A stretch of 12,929 bases of DNA from JBFMGS01 sp040752635. GTDB lineage: Bacteria; Bacillota; SHA-98; UBA4971. The position numbers and the translations under genes are program-made. The notes beneath the pieces were generated by a model, which did no database searches, was not told the origin of the DNA, and was given only the letters and a program-made list of their open reading frames with translations. Of the stretch, positions 1-7,387 are shown piece after piece. The stretch is from NCBI GenBank assembly GCA_040752635.1, contig JBFMGS010000057.1, positions 1-12,929 of the forward strand, read 5' to 3'. Positions within the stretch are counted from its first letter, which is position 1. Each line of letters opens with the position of its first letter.

Positions 1-8
1 TCACCGCA

Positions 9-1514
9 TCACCGGCGCATGTCTGACGGCCTGCAGCCAGAGCGCTCGAGCACCCGCTTTATGGCCTTGTTTGCCTCGCGCACCACTTCTTCTTCGTCAA
101 TAGTCAGGAGTTTCCTCCTGTACATCAAGACGCGGCCGTCCACAATGGTCGTTTCCACGTCCGCCGCCGTGGCTTCGTAGACTATCCGCGAAACCACATC
201 CACGTGCTCGGCGGGCGCAGCGTGAGGTACGTTCAGATCCAGGATCACGACATCTGCACGCTTGCCCGGCTCAATGCTGCCGATCTCGTCTTCCAGGCCC
301 ATCGCCCGGGCGCCGCCCAGGGTCGCCATCTCCAACACCGTCCGGGCGGGCATCGCTGTGGGGCCGAGGCGGACCTTCTGGATAAGAGCAGCGTGGCGCA
401 TCTCCTGGAATACGTCGAGATTGTTGTTGCAGGGTGCGCCGTCCGCACCCAAGGACACGAACACGCCCGTCTCCAACATCTCTGGGATCTTTGCGATCCC
501 CGAGGCGAGCTTGAGGTTGGAGGATGGGCAATGAACCACTTTTGTGCCGGAATCTCGCAGGACGGCCATCTCCTCGTCGTCCAACCATATGCAGTGGGCA
601 AGGACGAGGTTGGGGCCGGTAAGGCCAAGTTCCCGGAGGTAGACGACGTTACGGAGGCCCCGGTCCTGCTGCACAAGCTCTACCTCGCCTCGGTTTTCCG
701 AAGCGTGCGTATGCAGGAGAACCGCTGCGGCCCTAGCCATGTCGCGCACCTGCATAAGGAGCTCGTCTGTGCACGAGACCACAAACCGCGGCGCGAAAGC
801 ATACCGGATTCTCCCGTCATCGTGCATATGCCACCTGTTCATAAGGGCCTCGCTCTCGCGCAAGGAGTCCGAGGTGGACTCCATAAGAGTCGATGGGACT
901 TCGGACCCATAGTCCATCATCACCTTGCCCGACGTGGCGCGGATGCCCGACGCATCTATCGCCATGAACGCGCTCTCGGTATGGTGGACGGTCTCCATGT
1001 CGATTATGGACGTGGTTCCTCCCCGGATGAGCTCGGCTATCCCGAGCATGGCGGACCAGTACACGCTTTCTTCGTCATGAGCACCTTCGAGCGGCCAGAT
1101 GCGCAGCTTGAGCCAGTCGAGAAGCTCGAGGTCGTCCGCCTGTCCGCGGAAAAGAGTCTGACAGAGATGGACATGTGCCTGCACAAACCCTGGCATGACG
1201 ATCTTGCCGACGGCGTCTATGACCATGTCGATGTCGTGCGTGTGCGCTCCGTCGCCCTGCGCCCGGAGAGCACCGGACTCCCTGTAGGGTTCTGCACCGG
1301 GTCCGTGCTCGGCCCGGGACTCAGCCCGAGACTCCGTACCAGCCAGGAGTTTATCGCACGGCAAGTCTTCATCGCAACTACCTGTGCCAACCCGCCCCGG
1401 CCGGTATACAGAGGCTATTCTGTGTCCGTCGATCAGGACATTGGCCCCCGGAAGAACCTCTCGCCTAGCATTCATGGTCACAACAGTTCCGCCGCGGATG
1501 AGGATCTTCGCCAC
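9..1514 (-). CDS. COG0402 amidohydrolase, probable 5'-deoxyadenosine / S-adenosylhomocysteine deaminase
   Basis: A 501-residue cytosolic metal-dependent deaminase of the AtzA/TrzN/MtaD amidohydrolase superfamily. Family enzymes hydrolytically deaminate the adenine of 5'-deoxyadenosine, methylthioadenosine or S-adenosylhomocysteine. Visible metal ligands are H114 and H116 (AHVH), H268/H270 with E273 and E277 (LLHTHASENRGE), H307 (LAHCIW) and D358 (LGADGAP). The blocks TLFRGQADDLELLDWLK, CPSSNLKLASGIAKIPE and GADGAPCNNNLD resemble proteins annotated as 5'-deoxyadenosine deaminase; family certainty is high, substrate moderate. The start is GTG with AAAGGAG eight bases upstream. It directly abuts the TAG stop of the oxidoreductase gene, so this is the last gene of the hydrogenase/AOR operon. 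Residues about 42-95 form a hydrophilic, repeat-bearing insertion (ESRAESRAEHG) before the strand leading to the HxH motif, where relatives have a short loop. The stop codon lies close to the window edge. Confidence 0.9.
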   Translation of the reverse strand: MAKILIRGGTVVTMNARREVLPGANVLIDGHRIASVYRPGRVGTGSCDEDLPCDKLLAGTESRAESRAEHGPGAEPYRESGALRAQGDGAHTHDIDMVIDAVGKIVMPGFVQAHVHLCQTLFRGQADDLELLDWLKLRIWPLEGAHDEESVYWSAMLGIAELIRGGTTSIIDMETVHHTESAFMAIDASGIRATSGKVMMDYGSEVPSTLMESTSDSLRESEALMNRWHMHDDGRIRYAFAPRFVVSCTDELLMQVRDMARAAAVLLHTHASENRGEVELVQQDRGLRNVVYLRELGLTGPNLVLAHCIWLDDEEMAVLRDSGTKVVHCPSSNLKLASGIAKIPEMLETGVFVSLGADGAPCNNNLDVFQEMRHAALIQKVRLGPTAMPARTVLEMATLGGARAMGLEDEIGSIEPGKRADVVILDLNVPHAAPAEHVDVVSRIVYEATAADVETTIVDGRVLMYRRKLLTIDEEEVVREANKAIKRVLERSGCRPSDMRR

Positions 1515-3353
1515 CTACGCCACTCCTTTCTCCGCTATGCCAAGCATCTCCAGCTTCTCGCGCGTGGGCACGCCGTCTTTCGTCCAGCCGCGGCCGGCGT
1601 AGTAATCCGGCAGCATCTTCGCGAGGTTCACCGTCACCCCCTCCGCTGGCCCCTCGGGAAGGCCCTCTTCGAGGAAGCGCCTTGGCAGGCTGTCCTCCCG
1701 AGGAGCCATGCCACACCTCAAGTTGAACACCCTTTCTATGTTGATGATCCTCTCACCAATCGTGAGAAGCTCGGCTTCAGAGTACGGCCTCCCCGTAGCG
1801 CACGTCAGCAAGTCAGCGACGTCCTGCGGCATGATGGCATATGTCTGGAACGTGCAGTACTTGCATATCTCTGCCGAGTCGCATACGCCGCCATAGTTTT
1901 CGTGCCATATGACCATCCCAACTTTGCCGTCCTCGATGTACGGGTTGACGCAGTCGGGCGTGCCAAACCGTCGTATGCCTTCGTCCTTGGTCTTGCTGAG
2001 AAGCTCGAAGTTGGGAAGCGCTCGGAGGTGGTCACCGCCTCGGCTCGCAACCGCTTCGCCTAGGGCGAAGCCTTTGCCGGTGCGCACGTCGAACGCAGGA
2101 AGTTCAAGGCCCTTTACGTGCAGGGCGAACCCGTCGCTCCCAGGGATCTCGGCTGACATCGCCCTGACCCCCTTCGCGAGGAACTTCCCGAGGCCTTCGC
2201 GATGGGCGATCTTGTGCAGGCAGTCGATGACGAAATCCGCATCGCCCCACTCGTACTTCTCGTCGATGAGCCCGCGCTGCGAGCACTCCATGAGAAACGC
2301 GATGGATGTGCCGGCCGAAATCGTATCGATCCCGTAGTCGTTCGCGAGATGGTTGGCTTTCAATATGGCCGGGAGAGACCCCACGCCCACCCTGCTACCC
2401 AGGGTAACCATAGTCTCATACTCGGGTCCCATGTCCTCACACTCGTATGGCGGCTCGGTTACACGAGCGTAGTTTTTGCAGTGCAGGATGCAGGAGAAGC
2501 ACGCCTTGGAGGCCAGCTTGTACGCATCCTGATACACATGGCTTGATATCTTCTCATAGTGTTCAAACAGGCCGAACTGGGCGTTCCTTGTGGACAGCCC
2601 GCCGGCCGCCTGCGCGATGTTAACGAGGGTGAGCGTGCCGTACTCTGAGAAAGTCTCGTAGGTCGGATCCGCGATGAGCTTCTTATGGCACTCCCGGACT
2701 TTCGCCAGGAAGCCTTCATCGTCGGCGATGGGGATATCCCCGGACCCCCGCACGGCAATGGCCTTGAGGTTCTTAGACCCCATGACCGCACCCACCCCCG
2801 TGCGGCCGGCGGCGTTGTGGCCTGCGGCCATGATGTTCGCGTACGGCACCAGGTGCTCGCCCGCCTGTCCAATCGCAATGACCTTTATGTCCTTCCCGTG
2901 CTGTTGCTCCAGGAGTCCTACGGTATCGAAGACACCGCGCCCCCAGAGGCAAGATGCATCCCGCAGCTCCACGTGGTCATCGTCGATGAAGAGGTATGCT
3001 GGGCTTTCCGCCCTGCCGCAGATTATGATGGCATCATATCCCGCGTATCGGAGTTCGGGAGCGAAGTGCCCGCCGGAGTTTGCATCGCCCAGGAGCCCTG
3101 TAAGAGGGGAGCGGCATCCCACTGTGAACCTGCCCGATGACGGCGATAGAGTCCCGTCGAGAGGACCGATCGCGATCGTCAGGACGTTCCCGGGCGAAAG
3201 AGGGTCGGTGTCAGCGCCCACCAGTTCGTAAAGTGCCCTTGAAGTAAAACCCCGACCGCCGAGGTAGTAGCTCTTCCACTCCTCCGGGATCCTGGTCTTA
3301 CGAACGGTCCCTCGTGTGAGATCGACCCAGAGCAACCTATCCGCGTATGACAC
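1515..3353 (-). CDS. aor: Aldehyde:ferredoxin oxidoreductase (tungsten/molybdopterin AOR family)
   Basis: A 612-residue, full-length member of the AOR family. These enzymes oxidise aldehydes to carboxylic acids at a bis-pterin tungsten (or molybdenum) centre and pass electrons to a [4Fe-4S] cluster; the reaction can run as acid reduction. Seen: the N-terminal YYLGGRGFTSRAL pterin-binding region, AAGRTGVGAVMGSKNLKAIA (about 181-200), the cluster motif CFSCILHC (C285, C288, C292) with a likely distal ligand in DSAEICKYC (C497), SRGGDH (438-441) and the C-terminal LRCGMAPREDSLP. No signal peptide is present, so it should be cytosolic. The start is GTG, with AGGTGA about seven bases upstream overlapping the end of the ferredoxin gene six bases away. 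The adjacent four-cluster ferredoxin and [FeFe] hydrogenase are the obvious electron partners. Substrate cannot be read from the sequence; tungsten is favoured by family precedent only. Confidence 0.95.
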   Translation of the reverse strand: MSYADRLLWVDLTRGTVRKTRIPEEWKSYYLGGRGFTSRALYELVGADTDPLSPGNVLTIAIGPLDGTLSPSSGRFTVGCRSPLTGLLGDANSGGHFAPELRYAGYDAIIICGRAESPAYLFIDDDHVELRDASCLWGRGVFDTVGLLEQQHGKDIKVIAIGQAGEHLVPYANIMAAGHNAAGRTGVGAVMGSKNLKAIAVRGSGDIPIADDEGFLAKVRECHKKLIADPTYETFSEYGTLTLVNIAQAAGGLSTRNAQFGLFEHYEKISSHVYQDAYKLASKACFSCILHCKNYARVTEPPYECEDMGPEYETMVTLGSRVGVGSLPAILKANHLANDYGIDTISAGTSIAFLMECSQRGLIDEKYEWGDADFVIDCLHKIAHREGLGKFLAKGVRAMSAEIPGSDGFALHVKGLELPAFDVRTGKGFALGEAVASRGGDHLRALPNFELLSKTKDEGIRRFGTPDCVNPYIEDGKVGMVIWHENYGGVCDSAEICKYCTFQTYAIMPQDVADLLTCATGRPYSEAELLTIGERIINIERVFNLRCGMAPREDSLPRRFLEEGLPEGPAEGVTVNLAKMLPDYYAGRGWTKDGVPTREKLEMLGIAEKGVA

Positions 3354-3359
3354 CCGGCC

Positions 3360-3782
3360 TCACCTCGCTTTCAGGGCCAGGGCCCCGGTAGTACAGAATT
3401 TCACACACATGGGATCTCCTTGGCAGAGATCACAGATGAGAAGAGTTTCATCGAAAATGCGAATTCCCCCTGAAGGGCATGCGGCGATGCAGTCGCCGCA
3501 CAGGTTGCAGGCCCCATCGTTCACGAAGACCTCGCCTTGATCCCAAATGAGCGCCCCCCTCCTGCAGGCCGCGATGCATGGATGGTCTTCGCAGTGGTTA
3601 CAGACCTTGATCTCCTCGCGGTTACCCTCCCGCAGAACCCTTATCCGCGCCCTCTTAGGATTAAACGCGCCGAAGTGGCCGATTGAGCAGGCAAGCTCGC
3701 AGTTGCGGCACCCGCTGCATTTCTCGGGAGAGAAAACCCGAATGTCTCTGTCCTTGCCTGCTGCCAGGGCACTCACTTCCAT
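3360..3782 (-). CDS. Four-[4Fe-4S] ferredoxin-like electron-transfer subunit (AorA/HycB/DmsB type)
   Basis: A 140-residue polyferredoxin with sixteen cysteines in four cluster motifs. They are C22/25/28/32 (CSGCRNCELAC), C61/64/69/73 (CNHCEDHPCIAAC), C92/95/98/102 (CNLCGDCIAAC) and C117/120/126/130 (CDLCQGDPMCVKFC). This matches the HycB/DmsB/AorA class that wires a catalytic molybdo- or tungsto-subunit to another redox enzyme. It has no Tat signal or membrane segment, so it should be cytosolic. I chose the ATG whose A is shared with the upstream hydrogenase stop (TGATG), with an AAGGGGG ribosome site upstream; a GTG one codon earlier is also possible. It sits between hydrogenase and AOR, the order expected of an electron wire. 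By analogy with AorA of the multi-subunit AORs of denitrifiers, it should carry electrons from AOR; that the hydrogenase is the acceptor is inferred from the operon. Confidence 0.93.
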   Translation of the reverse strand: MEVSALAAGKDRDIRVFSPEKCSGCRNCELACSIGHFGAFNPKRARIRVLREGNREEIKVCNHCEDHPCIAACRRGALIWDQGEVFVNDGACNLCGDCIAACPSGGIRIFDETLLICDLCQGDPMCVKFCTTGALALKAR

Positions 3783-5623
3783 CACCGTGCACCCCCTTGA
3801 GCCTCGAGCCGCGTCCGATCATGGAGAAGCTCCCTGGCCCGCGGGCCGCCCACCTCGCCGAGAAACCGCCTGTAAACCTCTGCCACCGCCGGGTTCTCGC
3901 GAGGCCGCCTTTTCCGGAGCGACCTGTCTATCCCGCAAAGCGCAGCGCCCCGGGTCCCGATGGATTGTTCGAGCCCCTCCCGGACGATGGGCTGGCCGCC
4001 GCCGCCAACGCATCCGCCCGGGCAGGCCATGACCTCCACGAAATCGTAGGGCCGCCCTCCGCTGGCTACCTGATCCAGGATCCGTCTCGCCCCCGCAAGG
4101 CCCTGGACCACGGCCACACGTAGTGTGACGTAGCTGATCCTCACTTCAGCCCGGGTGGCAGCCGGGCCCGGCGCCGCCGCGACGGCGAGAGACTCGTCCA
4201 CGTGGTCCCCATCCGTCACTACGTCAACATCCGCGCCTAGCTCATCAGCGAGCGCACGCAACGCAGCTTCCATTACACCACCTGTCGTCCCGAAGATAGT
4301 TCCCGCTCCGCTTGCATCGCCGAGCGGCGCATCGAAGTTGCTCTCTTCCAGGGACTCGAAGTCCATCTCCACGGACTGGATGAGCCGTATGAGTTCACGC
4401 GTTGTAAGCACCGCATCTACGTCACGACTCTCCTGGGCGCCGCCGAGCGAACCCCCTGCATACGGGCGAACACGCTCCTGGGCCTCGAACTTCTTAGCAG
4501 TACAGGGCATCATGGACACCACGTAGACCGCCTCAGGGTTCACGCCCTCGAGTTCGCTCAGCATAGCCCTGGCCACAGCCCCTGCCATCATGTGGGGCGA
4601 CTTGCACGTAGACAGGTGCGGCACAAGGCCGGGGTACTCGTTCTCCACGAACCTCACCCACGCCGGGCAGCACGAAGTAAACATGGGAAGCCTGCCGCCT
4701 TTCTCAATGCGCCCCTTGAGCTCGTGCGCCTCCTCCACGGCAGTGAGATCGGCTCCGAACGCCGTGTCAAACACCCTGTCAAACCCGAGTTTCCTGAGGG
4801 CCGCGACCATCCTGCCCGTGGACACGGTACCGGCCGGCATGCCCCATGCCTCGGCCAGCGTCGCCCGCATCGCGGGGGCCGTTTGTGCCACCGTCACAAG
4901 CCCCCGGTGGGCAAGGGACCTCCTCACCTTGACAAGGTCAGATTTCTCCGAAAGTGCCCCGGTCGGGCACGCCTGCACACACTGGCCGCACTCCACGCAA
5001 TCAGTGCCGCACACCCTGTCCTCGAAGGCGAGAGAGCGGCACGCTGCCCATTCTTCACTCACGACAGCGCCTGCGCCGCCTTGCGAAACGAGACGGTCCG
5101 ACCTGGCGAGCTCATTAGACAGGGCCTGGTACGGCGTCATCTCGTGCATCCGCTTGCATGCCGCAACGCACCTCCCGCACATGACGCACTTGTTCGGGTC
5201 CCGCGTGATCGCCCGGCCCGTCCTGTCCACGGATAGCTTCTGCCGCTTTATCGGGAGCCGCCTCGCGCGTACCCCCAGGTCATCCCCGAGCTTCTTGAGT
5301 TCGCAGTAGACCTTCCGCTCACAGACGAGGCACTCTCTCGGGTGCTGCGCCAACAAGAAGGAGACGATCTCGCGCCGCCTCTCCATCACCTGACCTGTCG
5401 TCGTCTGAACAACCATGCCCGCCTCGACAGCGTGGTCGCAAGCCGTCACGAGTTCGCCCTTGCCAGCCACTTCGACCACGCATACCCCGCAGCTCGCCCT
5501 CCGTTCAAGCCACGGGTGATGACACAGGGTCGGTATACGCACTCCGACGCTCCTTGCAGCCTCGAGGATGGACATGCCTTCGGGTACGTGGCAAGCGCGG
5601 CCGTCCACAACAACTTCCAGCAT
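3782..5623 (-). CDS. hydA: [FeFe] hydrogenase, group A, CpI-like with N-terminal Fe-S relay
   Basis: A 613-residue hydrogenase that interconverts H2 with protons and electrons at the H-cluster. The three H-cluster signatures are intact: TSCCPAW (C318, C319), MPCTAKKFE (C374) and EVMACPGGCVGGGGQP (C534, C538). The N-terminal relay has a [2Fe-2S] domain (C34, C45, C48, C62), the His-ligated cluster (H94, C98, C101, C107) and two [4Fe-4S] motifs (C146-C156 and C209-C219). Counterparts of the CpI proton path are present (VEEAHEL, the TSCC cysteine, LSTCKSP). The C-terminal tail resembles HndD-type hydrogenases. The start is set by GGAGG eight bases upstream; from there His-cluster numbering matches CpI exactly, while a longer frame to 5701 runs through a terminator. 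It is first in the operon. No HydB/HydC flavoprotein partner lies beside it, and no HydEFG maturases are visible. An insertion of about 20 residues separates the last two cluster motifs. Confidence 0.97.
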   Translation of the reverse strand: MLEVVVDGRACHVPEGMSILEAARSVGVRIPTLCHHPWLERRASCGVCVVEVAGKGELVTACDHAVEAGMVVQTTTGQVMERRREIVSFLLAQHPRECLVCERKVYCELKKLGDDLGVRARRLPIKRQKLSVDRTGRAITRDPNKCVMCGRCVAACKRMHEMTPYQALSNELARSDRLVSQGGAGAVVSEEWAACRSLAFEDRVCGTDCVECGQCVQACPTGALSEKSDLVKVRRSLAHRGLVTVAQTAPAMRATLAEAWGMPAGTVSTGRMVAALRKLGFDRVFDTAFGADLTAVEEAHELKGRIEKGGRLPMFTSCCPAWVRFVENEYPGLVPHLSTCKSPHMMAGAVARAMLSELEGVNPEAVYVVSMMPCTAKKFEAQERVRPYAGGSLGGAQESRDVDAVLTTRELIRLIQSVEMDFESLEESNFDAPLGDASGAGTIFGTTGGVMEAALRALADELGADVDVVTDGDHVDESLAVAAAPGPAATRAEVRISYVTLRVAVVQGLAGARRILDQVASGGRPYDFVEVMACPGGCVGGGGQPIVREGLEQSIGTRGAALCGIDRSLRKRRPRENPAVAEVYRRFLGEVGGPRARELLHDRTRLEAQGGAR

Positions 5624-5631
5624 CCCCACCA

Positions 5632-5636
5632 CCTCC
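5632..5636 (-). promoter_or_regulatory. Ribosome binding site deciding the hydrogenase start
   Basis: GGAGG lies eight bases before the ATG at 5621-5623. This site, and the match of downstream cysteine and histidine positions to CpI numbering, select this start over the in-frame ATG at 5701. Confidence 0.8.
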
Positions 5637-5687
5637 GCGTGTCGTTTTGGCCCCTTACAACATGAAACCAGGAAGCCGCCTGACCAT

Positions 5688-5732
5688 AGAAAAGGACGCA
5701 ACTACCCGGGGAAACAGTACCCCGCTGCGTCC
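5688..5732 (-). terminator. Rho-independent terminator after the Gfo/Idh/MocA gene
   Basis: Read on the minus strand, GGACGCA pairs perfectly with TGCGTCC over seven base pairs. An inner CGGGG/CCCCG stem of five pairs nests inside, and TTTTCT follows directly. It lies 83 bases after the Gfo/Idh/MocA stop and about 65 bases before the hydrogenase start, so it should end the sugar-cluster transcript. The roughly 190 bases between the two genes hold this hairpin and the hydrogenase ribosome site; I see no convincing promoter, although one is expected at about 5640-5690. Confidence 0.75.
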
Positions 5733-5814
5733 TCCCTCATAGCCAGGTTGGTTGCGGCCTCCTGGTAGAAACGCCTGAACCCAAGATTATCAGGTCTATA
5801 CGAGGGTGAACCTA

Positions 5815-6915
5815 TCAATCTGCAGCTACATGGCAATCATTCGGCGCAGGCAGCGAAAATCCTTCTTCGCCGTGAGTTGTGCCCGACTTCGACGTGTCTA
5901 CTAATGTTACCTTGACACCCTTCTCCGAAGACTCATATGCCGCAAGCGCGATCTTAAGGGATTCATATCCATCCTCAGCAGTGGCCAGTGGTTCCTCCTT
6001 ACCGAGAATGGACCGGACGAAGTTAGCGACTTCAGCATCCCATCCGCCGCCTCCGACATTCTCCGGTAAGATCCAGCCCCGCCCGTCTAAACCGGTCTTA
6101 TTCTTATAAACCCTTAAGGGAGTCACATAGTCAGCTACGAGGGTTCCCTCAGTGCCATAAATCTCTACGCCGAGAGGCCCGGGCTGGCTGCTCCATCCAA
6201 CCTCAAAGTAGGCCAGAAGCTTGGGATTCCTAAACTCGAGGATACCGACTGCCCAGTCCTCCACGCTTATGTCTTTCCCCAGGGTGGCTGTCTTTGCCAT
6301 GACGGAGGTTACATCTCCACCAAAGTAGCGGCAAAGGTCTATGGCGTGAATGCCCATGTCCAGGAGTGCCCCGCCTCCGGCAAGTTCGGGCTCAAAGAAA
6401 GAGTCGCTCATGGCAGACCATGAGAGGTAGGGTCCATTGTGTGCAAACCTTACCCGCATCATCATGGGCTGGCCGATGAGACCCTTCTGTATGTATTCCC
6501 TGGCCTTCCTGTTGAAGTTGAAGTACCTGTGGGTAAACCCCACCATGAGCGTGACCCCGGCCTGCTTTGCTGCCTCAATCATTGCACGTGAATCCTCAAG
6601 GCTTGTAGCCATGGGTTTCTCACATAACACGTGCTTACCGGCCCTGACTGCGGCTATAGTCTGCTGGGCGTGCAAGCTATTCGGGGTACAGACACTTACC
6701 ATGTCGATGTCCGCATTGACAAGCATGTCTCTGTAATCAGTGAAGACCTCAGGGACACCGTAAAGCTGCGCTGCTGCCTTCGCTCTTCCCTCATGTATAT
6801 CAGCAACGGCCTGTATCTTGACCAGGTCTGGTAGTTTCGCGTAGGAAGGTAGATGTGCGTTCATCGCTATCGCACCGCATCCGATTACTCCCACTTTGAG
6901 CCTTTCCCCTGACAT
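5815..6915 (-). CDS. Gfo/Idh/MocA family NAD(P)-dependent sugar oxidoreductase
   Basis: A 366-residue cytosolic dehydrogenase of usual family length. Such enzymes oxidise or reduce a hydroxyl of a sugar, inositol or sugar derivative with NAD(P). The Rossmann motif is GVIGCGAIA (G12-x-G14-x-x-A17). The catalytic-site lysine motif is CEKP (E99, K100, P101). The C-terminal substrate domain carries GGGALLDMGIHAID, with D186 and H190 in the expected positions. The ATG start has GGAGG eight bases upstream, and the gene follows an isomerase/epimerase by 63 bases. It is the last gene before the terminator. The pairing with sugar phosphate isomerases and a LacI regulator is typical of inositol-like or unusual sugar catabolism. 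The exact substrate cannot be assigned. Its C-terminal segment EDGYESL is closely matched by a gene remnant at 12514-12567. Confidence 0.93.
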   Translation of the reverse strand: MSGERLKVGVIGCGAIAMNAHLPSYAKLPDLVKIQAVADIHEGRAKAAAQLYGVPEVFTDYRDMLVNADIDMVSVCTPNSLHAQQTIAAVRAGKHVLCEKPMATSLEDSRAMIEAAKQAGVTLMVGFTHRYFNFNRKAREYIQKGLIGQPMMMRVRFAHNGPYLSWSAMSDSFFEPELAGGGALLDMGIHAIDLCRYFGGDVTSVMAKTATLGKDISVEDWAVGILEFRNPKLLAYFEVGWSSQPGPLGVEIYGTEGTLVADYVTPLRVYKNKTGLDGRGWILPENVGGGGWDAEVANFVRSILGKEEPLATAEDGYESLKIALAAYESSEKGVKVTLVDTSKSGTTHGEEGFSLPAPNDCHVAAD

Positions 6916-6978
6916 TCCATAACCCTCCGCTCTTCAATGTCATTTTGCCCCCTGACGCCTACGCCGGTACAGGCTTGC

Positions 6979-7363
6979 CTATGCCAGCCGGCGAAGGTAT
7001 TCTATGCTCCGCTCGGTCCCCTCCTTGGGGTCCCCCNNNNNNNNNNNNNNNNNNNNNNNNNNNNNNNNNNNNNNNNNNNNNNNNNNNNNNNNNNNNNNNN
7101 NNNNNNNNNNNNNNNNNNNNNNNNNNNNNNNNNNNNGGGTCTACGAAGTTGTTCCCGATGGCATAGGCCGCAACCTCGAGTTGTTTAGACTTAACCAGGT
7201 CGAGGGCTTTACAGGGTTCAGAATGCTGATCCCTCCAGAATACGTCCAGGAGCTCAACTCCGTCTGCACCCAGCCCCGCAACGTAATCGATAAACCCGAA
7301 GACATCCAACTCCCCCTTCTGGTAGAGTTTGTGGAGACTCCACATGCTGACTGCGATCTTCAT
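6979..7363 (-). CDS. Sugar phosphate isomerase/epimerase (TIM barrel), interrupted by assembly gap
   Basis: The N-terminal 75 codons (MKIAVSMWSLHKLY onward, with GADGVELLDVFW) are those of an AP-endonuclease-2-like sugar phosphate isomerase/epimerase, a divalent-metal TIM barrel that rearranges keto- or aldo-sugars. The middle is lost in the 100 N run. Reading straight through the Ns gives an implausible tail. In the neighbouring frame the bases after the gap read GDPKEGTERSIEYLRRLA and stop at TAG 6979-6981, a convincing family C-terminus. That makes 93 visible residues. Against a usual length near 270-290, about 180-200 residues are missing, so the real gap is probably nearer 550 bases. The ATG start has GGAGG about ten bases upstream. 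It lies between the LacI gene and the Gfo/Idh/MocA gene in one probable operon. Confidence 0.85.
7037..7136. other. Assembly gap (100 N)
   Basis: Exactly 100 unknown bases lie inside the isomerase/epimerase gene. The round number and the frame change across the gap show that its length is a placeholder. Confidence 0.98.
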
Positions 7364-7387
7364 TTCACTTGCACCCTCCAGTTCATC

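Noticed and set aside
204..2063. 619-codon open frame on the plus strand
   Set aside because: It is antisense to the deaminase and AOR genes, which have full family motifs and ribosome sites; the plus-strand translation resembles nothing and is a GC-bias shadow.
5624..5701. Longer hydrogenase start, whose LVSCCKG could look like a lipoprotein signal
   Set aside because: It overlaps a strong terminator, lacks support from CpI-like residue numbering, and a GGAGG site marks the ATG at 5623.
6959..7036. Isomerase C-terminus read in frame through the N run
   Set aside because: The gap length is arbitrary and the tail is unlike the family; the adjacent frame gives a convincing end at 6979.
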